Assembly (NCBI GenBank): GCA_023395755.1
Contig: JAEWYG010000007.1
Location: 1-5,271 of the forward strand
DNA from: Actinomycetes bacterium
Lineage (GTDB): Bacteria > Actinomycetota > Coriobacteriia > Coriobacteriales > Eggerthellaceae
Direction: 5' to 3'
Length of the DNA: 5,271 nucleotides
Shown: piece after piece, positions 1 through 5,271 of the stretch
Layout: each line of letters opens with the position of its first letter
How positions within the stretch are numbered: position 1 is the first letter of the stretch
Made by a program: the position numbers and the translations under genes
Notes under the pieces: generated by a model
Database searches by the model: none
Told to the model about the DNA's origin: nothing
Seen by the model: the letters and a program-made list of their open reading frames with translations, nothing else

Positions 1-40
1 CATCCACGACGTGATGCGCTAAGGAATTTCTGTTGTACCG

Positions 41-65
41 AAAAAGGCAAGCCAAAAGAGCCGCC
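41..65 (-). terminator. Possible intrinsic terminator after the lipoprotein gene
   Basis: Directly after the TAG stop, the minus strand reads GGCGGC, a 7-base loop, GCTTGCC and then TTTTT (41-45). The arms pair as GGC/GCC and GC/GC with a G-T pair and one bulged T between, so the stem is imperfect but GC-rich. Position and T-run fit an intrinsic terminator ending the lipoprotein transcript; there is no T-tract for the plus direction. Confidence 0.45.
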
Positions 66-533
66 CTACAGACCTTGCGGAATGCGAGCGTCATCGGCCA
101 CCACCCCAGCCACAGCTATGTCGAGAACTTCAATCTTATGGGGAATAAAAGTCGCACCTTCACCCGCACCCGTCATAGCGATCAGATCGTCAGGCAAAAG
201 CCACTCTGCTTCGACAATGGCACCAGTTGCGTCAACTATAGAAACATCGTTTCGGTTAAATACGATCTCATCTCCGCCTGCCGTAAATGTCTTTTTACCA
301 CCACTATCCTTAACGTCGTCCAACCCACCCAGCACAACGGTTACCTGGTCCCCATTAATAGAAGATACTTGGCCATAATGCACAGCTTGACTAAGCGACC
401 CCGTAGCCTGTTGCTCGGAGCCTGACGGATCGACATTCTGACTAGTATTCGAAGCACAACCATGTAGGAACGGCACAAACGCAAGCACAACAGCAATAGC
501 CCAAGCCATCATCCTTAATTTCTTCTTGCTCAT
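66..533 (-). CDS. Predicted small lipoprotein, function unknown
   Basis: 155 residues. The start is fixed by a good ribosome binding site and a classical lipoprotein signal: MSKKK basic N-region, hydrophobic stretch AWAIAVVLAFVPF (10-22), then lipobox LHGC with Cys26 as the predicted lipidated residue (His at -2 is less usual). Residues 27-50 are a Ser/Gln/Gly/Thr-rich linker. From about 51 to 140 follows a domain likely rich in beta strands, with repeating short strand-turn units such as YGQVSSINGDQVTVVLGG, DEIVFN, SIVDATG and HKIEVLD. This style recalls GxVxxIxGxxVTV small beta-barrel repeats seen in secreted proteins (DUF5666-like), but I cannot assign a family. It has no catalytic motif that I recognise. 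It would be anchored on the outer face of the cytoplasmic membrane. The gene lies 189 bp after xerC and may be its own unit. It ends with TAG directly before a possible terminator. Confidence 0.85.
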   Translation of the reverse strand: MSKKKLRMMAWAIAVVLAFVPFLHGCASNTSQNVDPSGSEQQATGSLSQAVHYGQVSSINGDQVTVVLGGLDDVKDSGGKKTFTAGGDEIVFNRNDVSIVDATGAIVEAEWLLPDDLIAMTGAGEGATFIPHKIEVLDIAVAGVVADDARIPQGL

Positions 534-722
534 GGCATTCCCTTTCAACGCAGGTTGATGCACTACTACGCACCCGTGCTCTAACCATGATTGTGAGGGA
601 TGAAACGACCAAACGAAGACACACACGTAAAACGTCAGGCAGCGGTCAAGCAGCCGCAACCATAGCGCAAACAGCGCATTCAAAGGCCTCTGCGATGTAG
701 CAGCCTACCCTACCGAAGAATA
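534..722. other. Non-coding gap between xerC and the lipoprotein gene
   Basis: These 189 bp carry no supported gene. On the minus strand a TTGACC hexamer is present (644-649), but no good -10 sequence lies at the right distance. Small inverted repeats (GCGC arms around TGTTT; GCGG/CCGC arms) have short stems and no following T-run. The lipoprotein frame stays open upstream to a TTG at 683, but that start lacks good support. Whether the lipoprotein has its own promoter here or is read through from xerC cannot be settled from sequence. Confidence 0.6.
540..546 (-). promoter_or_regulatory. Ribosome binding site of the lipoprotein gene
   Basis: GAAAGGG on the minus strand, six bases before the ATG at 531-533. 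It is the best Shine-Dalgarno match in the window and decides the start of the lipoprotein, against the longer reading from TTG at 683. Confidence 0.75.
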
Positions 723-1682
723 TTAGCCACGTGGATGCGCGCGGTGATGAACCTGCTTGAGCCTTCCAGGTGAAAGATGAGTATATACTTGCGTGGTCGA
801 AAGGCTGACATGACCAAGCATTTCTTGCACACTCCGCAGGTCCGCCCCACCATCCAGTAAGTCTGTAGCAAACGTATGACGCAACGCATGCGGCGAAAGA
901 GTCTCATCGAGCCCCGCAGCACGCAATGCTTCCTTAAACATTTTGCGGATAGCATCGGTAGTCATACCATTTCCCCGCGTGGAAACAAAAAAGAATTCAC
1001 TTGTTTTGTCACGCAAAAGAGCTGGGCGTGCCAGCAGTAGATACGTACGCATAGAAGACAACGCCAAGTTGTGCAGAGGCACAATACGCTCCTTGGCCCC
1101 TTTGCCAAATACCTTCACCTGCCCACGCTCAAAATCAACGTTTACGGTAAGCAGTCCTGAAGCCTCAGACACACGCGCACCGCAGGCATAAAGAAACTCC
1201 AGTAATGCAAGATTGCGCATATCAGATACCGTCTGCTCGCGTGGGTTTCCTGCTGCATCTCGCTTTCCGTAAACACACAACAGCTTCACCATATCGGAAG
1301 CACGAATAACATGCGGCAAGCTTTTCTGTCGCCGAGGACCTGAAAGCGCACTGGCTGGATCAACGTCAATCGTTCCCGTCACATTGAGCCAACGAAAAAA
1401 GCTGCGCAAAGCCGCTAGACGACGATTAATGGTAGTACGTGAATACTGAGCACAATCAAGTTCTCCCAAATAGCATCGCAACTGCTTGTGCGTAACCAAG
1501 ATAGGATTGAGCTGTTCACGTGTTGCCCAACGAGCATAGTCCGTAAGGTCTACACGGTAAGCACGCACGGTATGAATCGAGGAGCCGCGCTCAACACGCA
1601 AAGCCTCACAGAAACCCTCAATTAGAGACACGACATACGGATCGCTAATGTCTTCGTCGGCTAACATATCCGCATTATGCAT
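723..1682 (-). CDS. xerC: Tyrosine recombinase XerC/CodV type
   Basis: 319 residues, somewhat longer than the usual 295-305. Xer recombinases resolve chromosome dimers at dif near the terminus, working with a partner or as a single enzyme. Residues about 15-100 form the SAM-like core-binding domain, ending in NRRLAALRSFFRWL. The catalytic domain shows the complete set: Arg170 (ACGARVSEASGL), Lys194 (FGKGAKERIVPL), His265 and Arg268 (SPHALRHTFATDLL), His291 (MLGHVSLSTTQ) and the nucleophile Tyr300 (VYTHLSPGRL). The tail ends HPRG as in XerC/XerD, so the C-terminus is intact. About ten extra residues near 140-155 (GKRDAAGNPREQTV) separate LPHVIRASDMVKLL from the DMRNLALLEFLYACGAR block. The start ATG overlaps the end of trmFO by 8 bp with a weak GAAAG upstream; a second ATG five codons in is possible. 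The trmFO linkage resembles codV of Bacillus. XerC versus XerD naming rests on this context, since motifs alone do not decide it. Confidence 0.94.
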   Translation of the reverse strand: MHNADMLADEDISDPYVVSLIEGFCEALRVERGSSIHTVRAYRVDLTDYARWATREQLNPILVTHKQLRCYLGELDCAQYSRTTINRRLAALRSFFRWLNVTGTIDVDPASALSGPRRQKSLPHVIRASDMVKLLCVYGKRDAAGNPREQTVSDMRNLALLEFLYACGARVSEASGLLTVNVDFERGQVKVFGKGAKERIVPLHNLALSSMRTYLLLARPALLRDKTSEFFFVSTRGNGMTTDAIRKMFKEALRAAGLDETLSPHALRHTFATDLLDGGADLRSVQEMLGHVSLSTTQVYTHLSPGRLKQVHHRAHPRG

Positions 1683-3060
1683 GACGCAAACATTCTTTCA
1701 TAAGACCTCTGCCCGCTAATTCCCTGCAATACCCTTCAAAAGCCCGAGCACCACGATCTGCATAGGCAGCGTAGCGTTCGCGCTTATTACGCACACGGGT
1801 GACAAGTGGGGGCATGATACCGAAGTTCACATGGAGTGGTTGATAACCCTGCGTAGCAGGGTCGGTCGCATAGGCAAGCAGCGCTCCAAAAGCTGTTTCA
1901 GATGGCAGTGAGGGCAACGCCTGCCCTGTCAACTCAGCTACCACCGCCAGCGCCACGTGTAGGCCCGAGCGAATTGCCTCACAATACCCTTCGGTACCGG
2001 CAAGCTGACCAGCCACATGCACAGGAACGCCGAGCGCCGCAGCAGCCGGCGTTGTAAGCCGCAAGCCATCATCAAGCAGGTGCGGAGCATCAACAAACGT
2101 GTTGCGATGCATAACGCCTAGGCGCGCAAACTCGACATTCTGCAACCCAGGAATCATGCGAAACACACGCTTCTGCTCGGCGAAAGTGAGGTTTGTTTGA
2201 AACCCTACAAGGTTATAACAGCTACCATGAACATCTTCGGCACGTAGCTGAAGAGCAGCCCAGGGACGATGCCCTGTCCGCGGATCGGTAAGTCCCACCG
2301 GTTTAAGAGGGCCAAAACGCGGAGCATCGTGCCCCTTACGTGCAATCTCCTCGATAGGCTGACAAGCCTGGAACAGATCACGTGCCTCAAAATCGCGCAG
2401 TATAACGCGCTCAGCCGCAATAAGTTCGGCTATGAACATATCGTACTCTTCGCGCGAGAATGGTGCATTCAGGTAGTCACCCACGCCATTACCACCGTCT
2501 TCGTAGCGACTCTGCCGAAACAGCAGCCTTTCATCGAGCGAGTCGGCCATAACGATAGGGGCAGCAGCATCATAAAAGGCCAGATGATTAGCTCCTGTCA
2601 GGAGAGCCAGTTCGTCTGCCAGCGCATCGCTCGTAAGTGGACCCGTAGCCACCACAAGGGCATCTGCTTGGGTAGTAAAAGATACTAAGCTACGTGCTTC
2701 TTCTCGAACAAGGTCAATGAGTGGATGAGCTTCGATGCGCTCAGTAACGTCCTGTGAAAAAGCAACGCGGTCAACCGCAAGCGCACCGCCCGCTGCAACA
2801 GCATGGCGACGCGCAGCTTCCATCAGGTGCGACCCCAGTGCCTCGAGCTCGTATTTCAACATACCAGCAGCGCTCTCGGGCTTCATACTCTTCAACGAGT
2901 TAGAGCAAACTAACTCAGCGCAATCGGCACCTACATGAACCGGAGTAGCTGTCTGAGGACGCATTTCAACAAGCCGTACACTTATTCCGCGATCAGCAAT
3001 TTGTAGTGCTGCTTCGCTTCCTGCGAGTCCAGCACCTAGTATGACAACTGTTTGAGACAT
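1675..3060 (-). CDS. trmFO: Methylenetetrahydrofolate-tRNA-(uracil-5-)-methyltransferase TrmFO (Gid)
   Basis: 461 residues, slightly longer than the roughly 435 of the Bacillus enzyme. TrmFO is a cytoplasmic FAD flavoprotein that makes 5-methyluridine at position 54 of the tRNA T-loop, taking carbon from 5,10-methylenetetrahydrofolate. The N-terminal dinucleotide fold is clear (GAGLAGSEAA, then VEMRP), followed by CAELVCSNSLKS with Cys52, FYDAAAPIV, SRYEDGG, FQACQPIEEIA with Cys233, RFGPLKPVGL, NLVGFQTNLTF, MIPGLQNVEFARLGVMHRN, GQLAGTEGYCEA and C-terminal NFGIMPPL. Cys52 and Cys233 align by motif with the two functional cysteines of the Bacillus enzyme (Cys53 and Cys226). Departures include A for G in the usual FEGC motif and NAP where NCP is common. 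The start ATG has only a weak upstream TAAGGT (3072-3077), about 12 nt away. The end overlaps xerC by 8 bp. It lies 106 bp after dprA, without topA between them. Confidence 0.97.
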   Translation of the reverse strand: MSQTVVILGAGLAGSEAALQIADRGISVRLVEMRPQTATPVHVGADCAELVCSNSLKSMKPESAAGMLKYELEALGSHLMEAARRHAVAAGGALAVDRVAFSQDVTERIEAHPLIDLVREEARSLVSFTTQADALVVATGPLTSDALADELALLTGANHLAFYDAAAPIVMADSLDERLLFRQSRYEDGGNGVGDYLNAPFSREEYDMFIAELIAAERVILRDFEARDLFQACQPIEEIARKGHDAPRFGPLKPVGLTDPRTGHRPWAALQLRAEDVHGSCYNLVGFQTNLTFAEQKRVFRMIPGLQNVEFARLGVMHRNTFVDAPHLLDDGLRLTTPAAAALGVPVHVAGQLAGTEGYCEAIRSGLHVALAVVAELTGQALPSLPSETAFGALLAYATDPATQGYQPLHVNFGIMPPLVTRVRNKRERYAAYADRGARAFEGYCRELAGRGLMKECLRHA

Positions 3061-3096
3061 GTTTTCAGAATACCTTACCGTCTGCTGCTAAGTTTG

Positions 3097-3128
3097 AAAA
3101 TTTTGCGAAATGCGCAGGCATTACGCAA
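3097..3128 (-). terminator. Inverted repeat with short T-tract after dprA; possible intrinsic terminator
   Basis: On the minus strand the arms TTGCGTAATGC and GCATTTCGCAA (3103-3128) flank a CTGC loop. Ten of 11 arm positions pair, with one central T-T mismatch. AA and then TTTT follow (3097-3102). There is no T-tract on the other side, so it fits termination of minus-strand transcripts coming from dprA. The stem is not very GC-rich and the T-run is short, so it could instead be an operator for trmFO: a poor promoter-like pair (TTGCGT, 17 bp, CAAAAT) lies on the same bases. The dyad is seen directly; the role is inferred. Confidence 0.45.
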
Positions 3129-3166
3129 CTGACAGAGCAACTCTCCTGTTTAATTACTTCACCGAG

Positions 3167-4090
3167 CTATCTACTTACCGGTCCCCAACGCCCATCAGGA
3201 TAGCGAGCAATAATACCAGCAAGCTCTGCTTCGGCCAAATGCTGCATAAGCCAAACGCGAGGTTCCTCTTTTCCGCAGAGCGAAAGAGCAAGAAGATAGA
3301 GGTCTTCTGGGTGTATCGGCGCAGCACATAAAGCGGCAATAAGGGGATCGTTTTTGTCGACAGAATCAATCAAACGCGCGCCTTTTTGCTGTACTTTTGG
3401 TCCAGTAGGTGTCACTTTTAAGCAACCAAACAACGAAAACAATGCATCCGCGAACGAATCATCATCAACGATTGGCATAGCTCCTTGATACAACAAACGA
3501 TTCGCACCCCGCGACGAAGTAGAGGTAATAGCACCAGGTACAACCAGCACCTCACGACCTGCGGCAAGAGCCTCATCTGCAGTGGAAAACGTACCTGAAG
3601 GCAATCCGGCCTCCACGATGAGAACAGCTTTTGCTAGCCCGGCTATAAGACGGTTACGCAGTCGGAACAAGTAAGGCTTAGGCGCACAGCCCCAAGGGTG
3701 TTCTGATACGATTGCGCCTCCCGTGTCGACAATACGCTGAAAAAGACCCCTATGTTCTGCGGGATAGAGCTCATCGCAACCTCCACCGAGAAAGACAGTC
3801 GTGGGCGCACCCTTCTCAAGCGCAGCTTCGTGAGCAGCCGCATCACACCCGCGCGCGCCACCCGATATAATAACCACCCCCTGCGCTGCCGCCGCGCCAG
3901 CAAACCGTCGCGCACAGGATATCCCATAGGGCGTTGCCTTTCGAGCACCAACAACAGCCAATCCTTCTTTAAGTGCAGCAGGGTTCCCCACAACGTATAG
4001 ACGTTCTGGCGGATTGGGTATACGCACCAAGGCGGCCGGATAGCCCGCATCCTCACAAAAAAACTCAGCACGTTCGCCTCGAAGTTTCAT
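3167..4090 (-). CDS. dprA: DNA-processing protein DprA (Smf family), short form
   Basis: 307 residues. DprA binds incoming single-stranded DNA in the cytoplasm and loads RecA during natural transformation. The start of the DprA/SMF domain is recognisable (GYPAALVRIPNPPERLYVVG, residues 16-35), followed by the Rossmann-like fold at about 42-215: VVGARKATPYG, SGGARGCDAAAH (76-87), LGGGCDELYP, RNRLIAG (145-151), SGTFSTADEA (165-174), VPG (184-186) and GAN (195-197). After a linker, residues about 245-305 resemble the C-terminal winged helix (DML1-like) and end in a basic tail. The usual N-terminal SAM/HhH domain is absent: only about 15 residues precede the core. The start ATG is in the ATGA overlap with yifB, and AGGA sits only 2 nt upstream, with a GAGAAAG stretch about 9 nt away. 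Two positions of the usual SG(L/M)ARG(I)D loop are changed, to G and C. The stop is TAG. Family assignment is firm; activity is inferred. Confidence 0.96.
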   Translation of the reverse strand: MKLRGERAEFFCEDAGYPAALVRIPNPPERLYVVGNPAALKEGLAVVGARKATPYGISCARRFAGAAAAQGVVIISGGARGCDAAAHEAALEKGAPTTVFLGGGCDELYPAEHRGLFQRIVDTGGAIVSEHPWGCAPKPYLFRLRNRLIAGLAKAVLIVEAGLPSGTFSTADEALAAGREVLVVPGAITSTSSRGANRLLYQGAMPIVDDDSFADALFSLFGCLKVTPTGPKVQQKGARLIDSVDKNDPLIAALCAAPIHPEDLYLLALSLCGKEEPRVWLMQHLAEAELAGIIARYPDGRWGPVSR

Positions 4091-5271
4091 GATCCTACGC
4101 TTTCTCTAAAACGCAATCCCAACGCCTCACATAAATGCGCCCTCGAAACAACAGCCTCCTCTTCCATGTCGGCAATAGTACGCGCAACGGTCAATGTCCG
4201 CACAATAGCGCGCCCGCTCATGCGAGCTATTCCGGTTGCTTTTTCATAGAATGCGCGGTCAGTATTGGAAAGCCCACACGAGGCAACAAGTGCCGCCATC
4301 GTGCCATCGTCGTCGGCACGCGCACGGCGCCAAGAGGCATACTCTCTCGCGCGCAAAACCCCTTGTCGCAATTCATCCGACGACACACCCCCACCTGTTT
4401 CAAGAACCTCATGCGGAGCAATGCGCTGCACAGCAATATGCAAATCGATACGATCCATCAAGGGTCCACCTATCCGATTTTGATAGGTGTGAATCTGCGA
4501 TACCGTACAGGTACATTCATGTTCCACATCGCCAAAGTAGCCACATGGACACGGATTTGAAGCTGCCACCAGCATAAAACACGATGGAAAGACAACGTTG
4601 CCGTCAGCCCTCGTAACCACAACGCGCCCCAATTCCAACGGTTGCCGCAAAGCTTGCAACACCGAAGGTTTAAATTCAGGCATTTCATCCAAAAATAAGA
4701 CACCTCTATGCGCAAGCGACACCTCACCCGGACGCGGCGGTGATCCACCGCCCACCAATCCCGCCAGGGAAGCCGAATGATGCGGACTACGAAAGGGGCG
4801 CGCGCCGCCCAATACCGCAGCCATATCTTCTCCGGCAATCGAGCAAACAAGCGCCGCTTCAAGAGCCTCACGCTCATCAAGGGGTGGAAGAATAGAGGGG
4901 AGACGCGAAGCCAGCATAGTCTTACCCGAACCGGGTGGACCTGTCATAAGTATGCCATGATTTCCTGCTGCTGCAACTTGCAGCGCACGCTTCGCTAAAT
5001 CGTGTCCCGCCACCTCTCGAAAATCAGGCAGCGTCACTTCTCGGCGGGGTGCTGCCGCCTGCAAGACAGGTAACGTCTCAGAACGAAAATCCGCAAGTGT
5101 ACGCACCCCTCTCTGAATAAGTCCCTCAATAACTACTAACTCCTCGGGCACCGAAGCACATATCAGGTCACACCCGCGATCTCGCGCACAAAGAGCATAG
5201 GCTAAAAGCCCCGTTACCGAACGAACCATCCCTTCCATTGATAATTCACCTACCAGGACAGACCCTGAAAC
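4087..5271 (-). CDS. yifB: YifB/ComM-family AAA+ ATPase (Mg-chelatase-like), 5' end cut by window
   Basis: Visible are 394 C-terminal residues; the frame is open to the last base, so the start lies beyond the right edge. Family members are about 500 residues, so roughly 110 are missing. The first visible residues include VGELSMEGMVR, the conserved family segment at the end of the N-terminal Lon-S5-like domain, so the ATG at 5238 is internal. Then come Walker A GPPGSGKT (4918-4941), Walker B GVLFLDE (4684-4704), a cysteine cluster NPCPCG followed by CTC (C-x-C-x9-C-x-C, possibly metal binding), the MDRIDLHI segment, and the C-terminal Mg-chelatase domain with SGRAIVRTL. ComM, studied in Vibrio, is a hexameric helicase promoting branch migration during natural transformation; this role is inferred here from family membership. 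Its TGA stop overlaps the dprA start in ATGA, implying translational coupling and a shared competence or recombination role. Confidence 0.95.
   Translation of the reverse strand, partial: VSGSVLVGELSMEGMVRSVTGLLAYALCARDRGCDLICASVPEELVVIEGLIQRGVRTLADFRSETLPVLQAAAPRREVTLPDFREVAGHDLAKRALQVAAAGNHGILMTGPPGSGKTMLASRLPSILPPLDEREALEAALVCSIAGEDMAAVLGGARPFRSPHHSASLAGLVGGGSPPRPGEVSLAHRGVLFLDEMPEFKPSVLQALRQPLELGRVVVTRADGNVVFPSCFMLVAASNPCPCGYFGDVEHECTCTVSQIHTYQNRIGGPLMDRIDLHIAVQRIAPHEVLETGGGVSSDELRQGVLRAREYASWRRARADDDGTMAALVASCGLSNTDRAFYEKATGIARMSGRAIVRTLTVARTIADMEEEAVVSRAHLCEALGLRFRESVGS

Noticed and set aside
1..16. Small dyad CATCCACGACGTGATG at the left edge
   Set aside because: One bulged base and a one-base centre; it is too short and edge-bound to call an operator or hairpin.
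2..22. Possible 3' end of a plus-strand gene (ATC CAC GAC GTG ATG CGC TAA)
   Set aside because: Six codons and a stop at the window edge are not enough to tell a gene end from chance; the adjacent flanking sequence to the left would decide.
33..425. Long open frames on the plus strand opposite the lipoprotein gene (also 82-378)
   Set aside because: They have no ribosome binding site or recognisable protein features, and they are antisense to a gene with a clear signal peptide, lipobox and good ribosome binding site.
534..683. N-terminal extension of the lipoprotein from TTG at 683
   Set aside because: It would bury the lipoprotein signal 50 residues inside the protein, uses a rare start with a poorly spaced AGAGG, and ignores the strong GAAAGGG before the ATG at 533.
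644..722. Terminator for xerC in the gap after its stop codon
   Set aside because: Stems such as GCGG/CCGC and an imperfect AGGC...GCCT pairing are short or bulged and lack a following T-run.
2205..2688. Other open frames inside trmFO, xerC, dprA and yifB on both strands
   Set aside because: They lie within genes with full family motifs and show no motifs, start signals or plausible composition of their own.
3100..3128. Promoter for trmFO (TTGCGT, 17 bp, CAAAAT)
   Set aside because: Only three of six and four of six consensus matches, and it coincides with the dyad, which explains these bases better.

Overview
The window looks like a stretch of bacterial chromosome in which every supported gene lies on the minus strand. 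Reading in the direction of transcription (right to left) the order is: a YifB/ComM-family AAA+ ATPase cut by the right edge, dprA, trmFO, a xerC-type tyrosine recombinase gene, and a small predicted lipoprotein gene of unknown function. Base composition is near 50% G+C by eye. The mix of a folate-dependent TrmFO, a short DprA and the protein style suggests a low- to mid-GC member of the Coriobacteriia (Actinomycetota). That placement is inference; a Gram-positive of the Bacillota type is the main alternative.

Right part (3167-5271): yifB and dprA overlap in an ATGA stop/start, so they are almost certainly co-transcribed and translationally coupled. ComM/YifB proteins act as branch-migration helicases and DprA loads RecA on incoming single-stranded DNA, so this pair is a natural-transformation DNA-processing unit. 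A 106-bp gap follows dprA and contains a near-perfect 26-base inverted repeat followed by TTTT in the minus direction. It may be a terminator separating yifB-dprA from trmFO-xerC.

Middle part (723-3060): trmFO (tRNA m5U54 methylation using methylenetetrahydrofolate) and xerC (chromosome dimer resolution) overlap by 8 bp. The dprA-trmFO-xerC order matches the dprA-topA-trmFO-xerC(codV) block known from Bacillota, but topA is not between dprA and trmFO.

Left part (1-722): a 189-bp non-coding gap with no convincing promoter leads to a 155-residue predicted lipoprotein with a good ribosome binding site. A possible intrinsic terminator starts directly after its stop codon. The last 40 bases at the left edge are too short to assign.

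I found no CRISPR array, tRNA, rRNA, insertion sequence or clearly novel system. The genes are mostly conserved housekeeping and competence functions. The points worth a second look are the intergenic hairpin, the missing topA, residue changes in DprA and TrmFO, and the uncharacterised lipoprotein.
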